From assembly GCF_050624435.1 (NCBI RefSeq), contig NC_134540.1, positions 106,483,739 to 106,547,738 on the forward strand: DNA of 64,000 nucleotides. Direction: 5' to 3'. The notes beneath the pieces are model-generated. The model ran no database searches and was not told where the DNA came from. It saw only the letters and a list, made by a program, of their open reading frames with translations. Below, in pieces: positions 10,880 through 21,800 of this stretch. Position 1 is the first letter of the stretch. Each line of letters opens with the position of its first letter. The stretch is from Tenrec ecaudatus. Taxonomy: Eukaryota > Chordata > Mammalia > Afrosoricida > Tenrecidae. The translations under genes and the position numbers were made by a program.

Positions 10880-11486
10880 TTTTATAACACACTTACTTGG
10901 CAAACTCCTTGATGTGTCTCTTCGCGGGCAAGCGCGCCTGAAGAGACGTGTGCGTGTGTGTGTGGGCGTGCGGAGACACGCCAGAGGACGGAGGACCAGG
11001 TGCCCGGCTCAACATGCTGACCCCAAGCATCTTCATGTGCAGCTTTTTACAAAACTGACCCTTGAGAAAATGTGGCTGAAGGCTGCTACTGTGTAAAGAT
11101 TGCTTTACATCGTCCCCGGGACCTTGTGTTACAGGTGGTTCTTTCTTTTTCTCCCCTTTTAAGCCACCCATGTCTCTCAGGCTGTCACCAGGGTGGCTGT
11201 GTTTTTCTGGGCCTGCTGCAGGAGCTCGCTGGCCTGGAAGCGACCTGTTGGTTTCTGGCGCGGGGAGTAAGGGGTCAGGTAGCCCGTCTTGACTGCCTGG
11301 TAGAACTTGAGCCTGTGAATGGTCTCGCGATTCCTTTGAGCTGTTCAGGCACCTCCTTGTGGTTGCGGAGCCTGCCCTTGAGGGAGGAGACAAGGACTGG
11401 TGGGAATTCCAGACAGAGGGGGAGCATCTGCCGGCCTGCAAACTTACAGGGGGGAGGGCCAAGGCTGGGCCAGAAAAGTGTGTGAT

Positions 11487-11675
11487 GGCAAGATCAAGGA
11501 GCTGGGCTGCTAACCACAGGGTCGGCAGTTCAAACCCACCATCCTTTCTGTGAGAGAGAGGCTGTCTGCTCCCATGAAGGTTACAGGCTTGGAAACCCGC
11601 GGGGACAGTTCTCTTTTGCCCCTGGGACTGTCGGCCACCAGAATTGACTTGACGGCGGTGAGCTTGGGTTTGGCT
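11487..11675 (+). repeat. AfroSINE, sense
   Basis: gggctgctaaccacagggtc, ggcagttcaaacccacc (B box), gctgtctgctcccatgaagg, ggaaacccgcggggacagtt and ttgacttgacggcggtgagc. Confidence 0.75.
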
Positions 11676-11864
11676 GAGTCGATCTGAATTTGGTGTTGGA
11701 AATAGATTTGGGTCCAGGTGTTAACTTCTAGAAGGGGATACATTTTGACCTGAAGAATCGAATTGCTGACTGCTTACTGAATGCGTTATCTTGGAGTAAG
11801 AAATTAACTTGAAATAATAAAATGTAAGGTTTAATTTTATTTTGTTTCCAGAGACTTGTGTGTT

Positions 11865-11985
11865 GGGGTGAGATGAGGCTTTCTACTCCCATAGAGTCAC
11901 ACTCAGAAACCCGCAGGGCAGTTACAAAGTTACACGTCGTCTTTTAGGGTCAGCTATCAGTTGGGATCCACTCGGTGGCAGTGTT
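11865..11985 (+). repeat. AfroSINE 3' fragment
   Basis: gaggctttctactcccatag, cagaaacccgcagggcagtt and gggatccactcggtggcagt. Confidence 0.65.
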
Positions 11986-12116
11986 CTGTTTGGAATGAGG
12001 CATAAACCAAAGGTAACTTTTGCTCAGTGTAGGAGAAAGACTTCCTTACAGAAACTCAGCGTTTGCTGCTGTCTAATTTTAAGGAAGCCAACAGTGACGA
12101 TAAAGCTTCTGACTTA

Positions 12117-12300
12117 CCAAAACTCAAACTCAGTGCCATCTAGTCAACGGCAACTCATAGCAGCCCTTCAGGGCCGGGCGGAACTGCCCTGCCCGGGTTT
12201 CTGAGACTTAACTTTTTAGAAAGCCTCATCTTCCTCCCGAGGAGCAGCTGGTGGTTTCGAGCTGCTGGCTTTGTGGATTACACCCTAACATGTAACCACT
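12117..12300 (-). repeat. AfroSINE, antisense
   Basis: gtcaacggcaactcatagca, gaactgccctgcccgggttt, ggtggtttcgagctgctggc, and gtaaccactgtccc at the reversed 5' end. Confidence 0.75.
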
Positions 12301-13284
12301 GTCCCTACCCCCACCCCCGGACTCCTTTTAGAGTTTGTCAAGTTGACCGGTGGACTGTGAGACCAAACTTGGGATGCCGAAGTCAGTCTCAAGTTCAAGT
12401 AGCTACGATTATGCTGCCTAGGGGCCCACACCCCATTCGAAGCACGTTGGTGTGCTACCAGAAACTCCGCAGGCAGGCACGAGGCCAGTGGTTTCGCCTC
12501 CTGTGAGGATCGGCAGCGTCCTCTTGAGTTTTAGAAGCATCTGCTGTCGAAACTTCTGCTGGGGGGTGAGGTTTGGATTTTGCTCTGTACAAAGGATGTG
12601 TTGGGAGGGGGGGAAGGGATTCTAGTCCAGCCTTTTCCAAGGTGGGTGACACTGCCCCCTGGGGGTCAGCCGAAGGATACCTACACTCTATCTTGAATGA
12701 AGGACTGTAAGGGTGGAGGAACGAACTAAAATTAAAATTCTCTCTGGAAAAGGGATGGTCGGCCAACCAAGCCGGGAGCCTGTGCTCTAGCCTCTGGGCC
12801 CAGGAGATCTGGCTCTTCCAGAAATGTGAGCCGTGGCCTATGCTTTCTCACGCTCTGTCTGCACCGCCTGTTGTGGCCCCGGCTGGCGTGGTGTGCACTC
12901 GTTACTGGCCCCTCGCTCTGCTCTCCAGTTGGACGTGGCTTGTGGGCTCGTCTGGCTTTTGTGATGGAGCCAAGAGCCGCATCCTGGACCCCAGCATTTC
13001 TGCCTGTCAGTGTCCAGGGCAGCCGTGTAGTGTGTGTGGTCTGTAAGCACTTTGGGATTTCTTTCTTTAGAAAACATGGCTGCTGTATGGGAGGGCATTA
13101 TAGGCGCCTCGTGCTCCGCAGGCCCCCAGCGCTCACCAGAGGTGCGTGTGTGGGGAGGGGGTGTCTGAAGCTCTGGCCGTCTGAGCAGAATCAAGTTCCC
13201 ACACGGTCTTACCTCTTTTCTTGTGTGTGCACAGGCAGGGAGAGACCGACAGTGCCGCCATTCATACCGACGCCGCGGACTGCC

Positions 13285-13380
13285 GTGGCGGTGCCGAGTC
13301 GGGCTAACCCCACGGTCAGCAGTTTGAAACCACGTTGGCTGGGTCACAGGCTCGGCATCGACACGATGGCGGTGAGCCGG
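13285..13380 (+). repeat. AfroSINE fragment, sense
   Basis: ggtcagcagtttgaaaccac followed by ctcggcatcgacacgatggc; the middle of the element is missing. Confidence 0.55.
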
Positions 13381-13426
13381 CACCATGAAATATGTGGAAA
13401 TCCTAACCCTGTCTCTGTAAATAGGA

Positions 13427-13545
13427 GCCCTGGTAGCATTGTTTAGTGTTTCACTGCTAACCAAAAGGTCAGCGGTTCAAACCCACGCTGCTGCTGGAGA
13501 AAGTGGAGGCGCCTGCTTCCTTGGGTTCTCAGCGTGGGGCCGTAC
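13427..13545 (+). repeat. AfroSINE 5' part, sense
   Basis: gagccctggtagcattgttt starts the tRNA-like head, with ggtcagcggttcaaacccac as B box and gctggagaaagtggagg after it. Confidence 0.7.
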
Positions 13546-13697
13546 TGTGAGTGGGCCGGGCTCTCGTAAAGATGACTCTGGATGAGACACCCAAATACTA
13601 GGGACAGATGAACACCACACAATCCCCGCCCCGCAGATTCAGACGTCAGCCTCTGATGTGGGCAAGTACACAGCCGTGTTCATGGCAAGCCACTCGT

Positions 13698-13740
<43 letters not shown>
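13698..13740. repeat. (TG)n microsatellite
   Basis: Uninterrupted TG dinucleotides, about 20 units. Confidence 0.95.
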
Positions 13741-13741
<1 letters not shown>

Positions 13742-14319
13742 CTGTGGTTACAGCAGCACTGGGAGCAGAGACAATAAAGTCCAGATGGGCCACATCCCTG
13801 TAGGAAGGTACAATTCAGGAGACACTTCTGTGGTTATAGCTTGATAGGGAGACCGCTTTGCAGGAAAGGGGGCAAGTAGCAACCAGGACGGGGTTAGCAG
13901 CCCTCGGGTCCGGCAGGCTCTGCAGACGGGAAAACGGCCCTCGGCACAGATCAGAACCGCTCATGTCTGGCAAGTGGTTCCGAATCGTTCAGGAATAACG
14001 AAGGGGAGCACCTCACCCCCAAGTCTTTAGGGGACTTAAGAGGTGACTGACACGCCCTAGCCTGCCGAGTACATGGCATCACGACCCCAGGGGTTTGTCT
14101 TACCCTGGGGGTCCCACTGTGATGACTAGGGTCTGCCTTGTCACAGGTATGGCTCCGCCCCCGCCCACAAGCCTGCTCTCCGCAGGAGCGGCCCTGGCCT
14201 CGTCAGATGCTCACTGTCCCGTCCCGCTAGGGATGTGCTTTCCCCCGGTAGCTATCAAGGTGCAGACGCAATACATTTTCCTGACAGGTGCTCCTGACCT
14301 TGGTGACTGTTGGCCCTCA

Positions 14320-14353
14320 GACAGACACAGACACAGACACACACACACACACA
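14320..14353. repeat. (ACAGAC)n/(CA)n microsatellite
   Basis: Three acagac-type units run into a CA tract that ends in acaaataaag. Confidence 0.9.
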
Positions 14354-14399
14354 AATAAAGACGAGAGACGCTTGTTTTGCCTTCAAACTTCAGTATGCT

Positions 14400-15749
14400 G
14401 GATTGTGGCGTGAGGTATTTTTATTCCCTTTTGTTAGTACTCAAACCATCTTGGTACAGAATTGTAAGGCAAATCGACCAGTCCCCAGCTCTGCGTCGCG
14501 GGCGAGCACTGCGGGGTCGGTCTCCCTCCTGGGTCGAGCTCAGACTTGCTGCAGAAAGGACCTTCAGTCCCGCGGAAATAGCAGCCACCCCCAGCACCAG
14601 GCAGAAGAGGCAAATGCTTTTCGACGCGTGGGCCCAAACCCTTGTCGGAAACCAAGTCCCCGGGGTCACCCGACGGCCGAGGTTGTGCACGGTCTGTCAC
14701 GCTATTGATGACCCCATGCCGGGGGGGGGGGTGTGTATAAAAAGAGAATGTCGATATTTGAAGACAGGCACAATGTATACTACTATAAACGCTCACTTGG
14801 AAACCACAGTTGCAGTAGGGAAGGGTGTGATGGCGGGCGCCTGGGGACTACGTACCATTACTTGATATAGTATTTCTGCATCCACATAGACTCACAACAA
14901 CTCTCCGTAACTGGACAGATCACAAATGGCCCTGATTAACGACATACAGATTTTTCCCCCATGCTCGTGAACCAAACAGCAAAACACCACGGCTTACTCT
15001 CTTCCCACGGCCTACACCTCTCGCGGGACAGTGACGGCCAGACCGCTGCACCGCCCGCCTGCCGCTCGCCAACACAAGACGAGTCTGCCACGCCGCCGTG
15101 CCAGACGCCCCACTCGAACAACTTCGTCAACTTGCGCCAAGGAGGGGGGCGGGGTCAGCGGGGCACGGCCCCAAGGTGGAAGGTCATGAGCTGCAGGAGG
15201 CCCCTGCTCGGCTATTATTATAAAAGTAGAAAGACTGGAAAAAAATGAAATCCGAAAGTGATCTCATCTGCTTTAAGACGGAGTCGTGTGTGTATTGCAG
15301 TTGCTGGAAAATGCACATTCTGTTTGTTCATATGCAACAGCCTGGTAGATCCAGATAAGAAAGGTCCCTTAACGCAGAGAGCACATGCCCTGTCGGTTGA
15401 ACGGACGCGTCTGCACTGCCTCGACGGTGCCGGCGTGGAGGGGACATGTCACTTGGCACTATAGTAATGATAGTGCTTTAATACTGGCACAAGCTTCGTT
15501 AAAAACAAAAAACCAACCCAAACCTGGAAAGCCATCACAGCCCACCAAGAGAGTGAGACGCAGATCAGAGGCGGGATGCTTTCAGAGGAGGCCAGCGGGG
15601 AGAGGACAACGTGAGAAACGGGCTGTGGGGACAGAGGAGAGCGGGTGGGCGGGCAGCTGGGAGACCGGGTTTCTGATTTTTCAGAAGGGGTGAACTTGAC
15701 TAGGCTCCAATGATACAGAAGGAAGTCGGGGTCTCCTGGGAAGCCGCCA
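14400..15749 (-). other. FARP1: FARP1 3' UTR, proximal form (extent inferred)
   Basis: The stretch after the FARP1 stop has no recognised SINE down to the first minus-strand AATAAA at 14425-14420. Further AATAAA sites exist downstream (for example at about 10.1-10.5 kb), so longer transcripts are possible. Confidence 0.45.
14420..14425 (-). promoter_or_regulatory. FARP1: Candidate FARP1 poly(A) signal
   Basis: tttatt on the + strand, which is AATAAA on the minus strand, about 1.33 kb past the stop. Confidence 0.4.
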
Positions 15750-15831
15750 TCAATACACATGAGATTCTTTCTGACTTAAGAGATGGGTGCGTGCCGCTGA
15801 GCTGGTGGCGCTTCGGATCACCTCCATCCAC
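15750..15831 (-). CDS. FARP1: FARP1 terminal coding exon
   Basis: The acceptor is ctgttctag. The exon completes arginine, then [11 protein letters not shown], the PH2 final helix. It ends KESHVY and TGA at 15752-15750. The tail has drifted from the remembered human form (ESLVY) but keeps the length. Confidence 0.93.
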
Positions 15832-18800
15832 CTAGAACAGAAACGTACGTGAGAGCCCGTCGGTCACCTCAAGAGGCTTGGTGCTCCTTCCTACCAAGCA
15901 CTGTGCGCTCTCTGGCCTGGCTCGGGGTGGGCCTTTTAGACTTTGGAGAAGCCGTGCGCCCTTCCCCTGCATTCCCTCTACCGAGAAAAACCTGCTGGGG
16001 CTCCATCTCCATGGCTACAGGAGAGGGGCCCTGTTTGTGGCCCAGCAAACACTGGCCAAGGGGCTTCTCTCTCGAGGCCTGGCTACTGTTCTGTCTGTCT
16101 AGAGCCGGTGTCCTCAAACTGCGGCCCGCTGAGAATATGTATCTAGCCCGCCCGGTGTTTTTGCCCCATTTTTTTAAACTTCAAAATAAGGTATGTGTAG
16201 TGTGCATAGGAATTTGTTCATCTCTTTAAAAAAAAACTATAGTCCAGCCCTCCAGTGGGTCTGAGGGACAGTGAACTGCTGATCCCGTTTTAAAAGTTTG
16301 AGGACCCCTGGTCTAGAAAGCAGTTGCTAGGACCCCTCTGTCCTCCCCAGTGGCTTCACTCTGACAACCCGTAACAGCAGTGAAGGGCTTAGGGGCCTTG
16401 TCTCCAGGGACACTCATGCTGGGCCGTGAACGTGAAGGCCTGCATCATTTTGCTATTACTTCTTGGTTAACAAAGACAACGACTATTCTTGGATTTTACC
16501 ATTTAAGACACCAGGCAGGTTGTCTGTCTAACCATTTCAAATGGGTGAGGAATGTCCAGCCCGTGGGCCATGGAAGGCCCCGAGATCCTCGGCACCTGCT
16601 GATAACCCCACACACCTCACCAAAAGCAGCCGTTCCAGCCATCCTATTAGGGATGAGTTAAATGTTGGACCCAATTCAGCAGGCGAACAATATGTCCGGT
16701 GAACAACGTTCTCAGTATCCAAATGAGCCCCTGGTCTAAGACAGCGCCTAGAAGCGCTAGGTGGTTCCCCTAGCCATGATGGTCTTTGGAGAAATGTAAC
16801 CCCTTGCCCATAGTCCGATCGGGAGTATTAATGAGCACCCGCAGACTGTTCATTGGGTAGGTATTCTTGGGGGCTTTGCTTTATGACAGCTGTGAGAAAC
16901 TGCACTCCTCCTAACCCGTGATCGGCAGCTCTGTGGGAACAGGCCTGGCCAGAACGTGCTGTGGGGCAGGCAGCGCGGTCACCATGTGCTGGGAATGGCG
17001 TGAGCTTTGAGGTGTGTGTGTATGTACCTGGCTGGTTGGGACTGAGGGACCCGAGAGACTGAGGTCGCCTCTGATGACAGGTGTGCTTGGTCCTGCACTG
17101 TCTGCAGCCGCAGCTCTGTGAGGAGCCTTCGAGGAACATGAGCCGGGACAGCCTGGGACCAGGGTGGCTCTGCCGGACGCTGCCCGTCCAGGGGGGCAGG
17201 AATACACCTACCTCTCAAAGGTGTATTCACTCTCCGCCCTGAAGTAGTACACGTGGGACTTGAAGTGCAGCTTGAACACGTAGTCTTTGTGGATGTTCTC
17301 TGACTCGGAGGGAATGGTGAGAGAGTACCCCAGCAGAGGCAGGCTGGCGAGGGGATGATTGTCCTGGAGCGGGGACAGAAGGGGGCTTTGGAGAGGCGGC
17401 CTCAAGACACAGAGCCTGGCTGCCTGCCTGCCTTTTGGGGAGCAGAGGCTCTGCGCCTGCAACCACTCACAGCGGTCCAGACAGGGAGTCCTGGCAAGGA
17501 TGGGAGCCATCAAGTAAGTGACGCCTGTGTCCCTTTTGTCCAGTGGGAGACAAGGCCCTTTCACAAGGGGATCGTGCCAGCCCCCGTTTAGAGAGATGTG
17601 GGTCTCTGGTAAGCAAGGCCTTGCTTGCTCCGCCGGTCTGTGGCAAGTGTCCGGTGGCTCCTGTCCCTGGCTCAGCAGCCCCAACCCTGGGAGGCCTTGG
17701 CAAAGGTCTCCGTGTAGGGCGGGTGCTCTAAGGATTTCCCCAATGCCAATGCGCACCCCCCCTTCCCCGCTCTGCCACCCACGTCACCTGCACCCGCACC
17801 CACCTGGTGTGATTTGTAGAAGAAGAGGCAGAAGTTGGTGAACACCACCCACAGCTTCTGCCACCCGTTGCTGTTTTTGAATTTCCTCAGCAGGTTCCCA
17901 GACAACTGATTCTGAAACACAAGCACACGGGGACACTCCAAAGCTATGTGGCGGCCCACAAACCCCACGGAAGGTCAACCGGGCTCCTGGGAGGGAGCAG
18001 TTCCACAGCCTCATTCTCAACAGCCTGCCCCCTAGTGAGCCCAGGCGGACTCTGCCCCTCACACGGCCTGGTGTGCAGCAGAATGCTTCCTGCCCGCGCA
18101 GCAGGCTGGTGGAAACAGTAGACAGGGCCCTCCGACACAAGCCTGTCCGCACACAACTCCACATTTGCCATGGCCGCCTGGGTGCTGGAGGGCAGCTCAG
18201 GCAGAGAGCCGGAGGAATGCTGGCACACGGCCACTGCTGGGGGGATGCCAAGAGCATCACTTGGAAGCTCGCACCCCATCGCGTCAGTTCCAACCCACAG
18301 CGACCCTACAGGACGGATTCTGAGGCGGCAGCTCCTTACAGGAGCAGAACACCTCCTTCCTCTTTCCCCGCGGAGCAGCCGGCGGTCTCTGCTGCTCCTG
18401 CTGTTTAGCAGCCCAGCTCGTCCCCACGGGGCCAGCAGGACGCCTTTCCTTAGGCACAGACGCAAACCCTCGCCGAGCCTCCGAGACCCCTCAGTGTGGG
18501 AGACCAGTGACAAGGCCTGTGGGGTACAGAAAGATTTCTCCCAGGTTGTCCCCCCAGATAGGTGCCAAACCAGACGCTGCTTGCTACACCAGGGACATGG
18601 CTGTACACTTGGAGGCCAATGCTAGGTCAGAGGCTATTGTCCCTTATCAGCCATGGAGAGCAATCAGACTGTAATAGTCTGCCCCGCCCTCCTGAGGGCC
18701 CACTCCCTTCTGATAAGGATGGTAGATTGCTTCCCTGAAGGAGAGCCCAGGGAGGTCACGCCCACCCCAGGGTGACCAAGGTTAGGCTGCTAGCTTGAGT

Positions 18801-21800
18801 CTGGAGTCTGCTTTTGTCACATGTGTACCCCTAATCCCTCCCCTTCCTATTACATGTGTATCCCTAGCCCATCCTCTTCCTGTGACGCGCATGCCTGTTG
18901 TACAGCCCCGTCCTCTGACGTGTGTGGGTACCTGTAATCACGCCTCTAAGTATAGATGGACCTTGGCCAGAAATAGAGACTCCTGCCCTCTTTGCCCATG
19001 CTGTGCGCGGCCCTGGCCGCTGAGATCATGGCCGTATAGGAGCGGAGCATGCTACCATGAAATGTGCCTGACTCCTCGATTTTACTCTCCATTCTCTATG
19101 ACTTTACTATCATCTTTGTATATCAAAACCATAGAGTGGCGCCTACCGAACCCGTGATAGTGTGAGGGGCTGGTTTCCCCCACAAAGGCCCGCTGACAAC
19201 GTGTAAGATGACGGCTCCCTGGGCCCTTTATCAAAGGTAAGCCGCCAGCTGAAGTGCGAATGTTGGCATTTCTGTGCCATCATGCCCGCTTCGCTGTGGG
19301 ATTTCCGAAAAGCACCGTGTGCTACCCGTGCTTGTCTCCGAGGCAGCCTCACACACGCCTGGCTCAGACTAGACCAGCGGTCCTCAACCCGTGGGTCGCG
19401 ACCCCTTCGGAGGTCCAGCAGTAGCAAAATGACAGTTATGAAGTAGCAACGAAAATCATGTTATGGTTGGGGGGCTACCACCACATGAGGAACTGTATGA
19501 AAGGGTTGCGGCATTAGGAAGGTTGAGATCCACTGGACTAGACTGATTCTCAGAGCTTGCACGTGCTGACCGGTGCAGGTTGCCAGGCCATCCTTCCGTG
19601 CGCCTCTGGGTCTGGACGTTGTGCCGAGACCTGTTCAGCTTCAGAACAACACTCAAGTCTCATGGACAGGTAGCTGCAGCACAGTGGGTGCTCCGTCTCA
19701 GAACCGCCCCACGGAGGCAGAGGACGCTCCACTGGACAACCACTGCCCGCTGCCCAAGAGCTTGTGTCGGAGCCAGTAAGTGTTTGTATGTGCCTTCACG
19801 AGGGGCTTCCAAAGCATGTGGGGAAACTGAGAAATCGGATTGTCCTGACTCATAAGTAAGGCCGCTGCTATGGGCTATGGGTGTTGAAATGAAAATAAAG
19901 TTGTGTTTTTTTTTTAAGTTGTGTTTTTGTTGATGTTGGTTTGAACACCTCTACCTTCAAACTGTTGGCATCTGGGGGTAGGCTGTGCACATCTCCGGGC
20001 AGCCTCTACCCAGAAGCAGCGAGGCCTCTCCACTCCCTCTCTGAGGCCTGACCGGCTGCTCTCTTTCTTGGCTCCCATCGCCCAGTCCCCAACCCGCTGA
20101 GCAGCAAGCTGGCCTCTCGAACCCACAGTGTGCCCCGCGGGAGGAGGACGAGGCAGTCGGCTTCCCTAAAGACCGCTTTGGAGACCCTCTGGGGTAGCCC
20201 ATCTCTGTCCTACGGAGTCGTACTTACTAAGAACGGACCAGGCAATTCCAACTGTGGTGGTGGTGGTGGTGCACAAGCCTATGAGGGTGTGCACACACCT
20301 GAGCTGTATGAACAGTCTGCCCTGCCCTCTAAGTGGGTGAGAACGAAGAGGGAGGAGCGGAGAAATGGAAATAACCACTCTCCAAAGTGAAGTGGTCCGT
20401 CCCCCTGTGGATCCGAAAGTTGGGGGTTAGGGTCCACCGGGGGGCCCCTCAGGAGAATGGGCTGGCAGTCGACCACCACTGAGGGCTCTTCAAAAACAGC
20501 ACTCACACTGGGGAAGGTGGCTATGGATCGGACTGGGCGATAAGAGGCTCGGCAGCGGCTACATCTGGCTGGAAGGATGGAATGCAGGAGAGGCTATGCC
20601 TTGGCACCCTGCAAGGCTAGCCCCATGGTCACACCCCAAGAGGGCTGCGCACACCGGTCTGGCTGCAGCACACACCCAGGATGATGACCTGGGCACCCCG
20701 GGGCTGAGCCCTGTCGTCCCCGCCCGCCCGGCCGCCCGCCCTTGCCGGCAGTACCTCCACGGCGATGCTGAAGTCCACCATGGACACGCTGGTGTTGCGG
20801 TGCCAGCACACGTGCACCATGGTGTTGCCGCGGTGTGGGGCCTGGCGCTCCAGCGACGTGTGCGAGGCGCTGAGGTCGTCCTCCGACTCCTGGTCAGCGG
20901 CGGGGCCTTCATCCGGGGACTCTGCGGAAGGGGGCACAGCAGTGCTTTGCTCTTTGCAGGGGTGACAGGGTCTGGAGGGTTTAAGGGGGGGTCTCAAGCG
21001 GGCCAAGTAGGAGTCAGACTAACAGGCGGCTTGTGTCCTGGAGCCCGCGGTCCGCCCCACAGCACCTGCTCCTGCGGGGGCGCCCCCAGGCTGTGCTGCC
21101 AGTGTGTGCGCCCCCCCAGAGGTGATGTCCAGTTTCACAAGCAGCAGAGCTGGCTGACAAAAGGTGTTATCCCTCCTCGCTCCCTCCCGCTGCCTTACAG
21201 CTTTATTGGACTTGAACTTGATACGCAAATGTGTACAGAGAGTAACTGGATATGAAGCGCCCCATGGCGCCTTCCTGGACAACCCCCGCAGCACTCACTG
21301 CTGTCCGGGGGGCTGCTGGCCAGCAATTCCGGGCCGGGGCCGTTGCTTTTCTCTGCCAAGTCAATGGCCATCTGGATGTCCTCAACCCACTTCTCCATCT
21401 CGGACCGGGAGCTGCGGGCAGAGAGGTGGTCAGCTTTTCAGACCGCAGCCAAGAGACGGGAAAGGTGGGCGCGCACGCAGCCACTCCGGGGATTACCTGG
21501 CGGCCACGATGATGGACTGGCGCTGTCCCCGGAGCGTAAGGCAGTGGGGCACCCCCCACTCCTCCTCACTTTCCTTGATCTGCGGAAGAACAAGCGTTCG
21601 CAGTGTTACTGCCGGGTTGGGGGGTGGTGATGGTGGGGGGTGTCAGGGAGCGCCGAGGCTGGTGTCCAGCTGCAGGCAAGGCCCTCAACTCCGCTGGGGT
21701 GGAAGGGGAGGGGAGGCCTCGCCTGGCGGTAGAGAAGGGGCTCCCAGGAAGAAGGGAGGTGGGGGGGGGCACGCATGGAGTGTTCTCGGCAGAACCCAGA

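Larger units (their letters stand above)
9897..10895 (+). other. STK24: STK24 3' UTR (extent inferred)
   Basis: The sequence after the stop is free of recognisable SINEs until about 11.48 kb and contains two candidate poly(A) signals, ATTAAA at 10423-10428 and AATAAA at 10874-10879. The AT-rich block around 10380-10520 looks like a conserved 3' UTR. The true cleavage site is inferred, and longer forms are possible. Confidence 0.6.
10896..14399. other. Region between STK24 and FARP1 3' ends
   Basis: It contains four to six AfroSINE pieces and a TG and a CA microsatellite. The open frames of about 200 codons on both strands near 12826-13464 have no recognisable product and overlap a SINE. Either gene could have longer 3' UTR forms that reach here. 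Confidence 0.6.
17912..20754 (-). other. FARP1: FARP1 intron
   Basis: Contains an AfroSINE, a 33-bp tandem repeat and a SPIN-type hAT element. No exon is recognised. Confidence 0.75.

Noticed and set aside
12826..13464. Open frames of about 206-208 codons on both strands between the two genes
   Set aside because: They overlap each other, cover SINE pieces, lack recognisable domains and sit in GC-rich DNA where long frames arise by chance.
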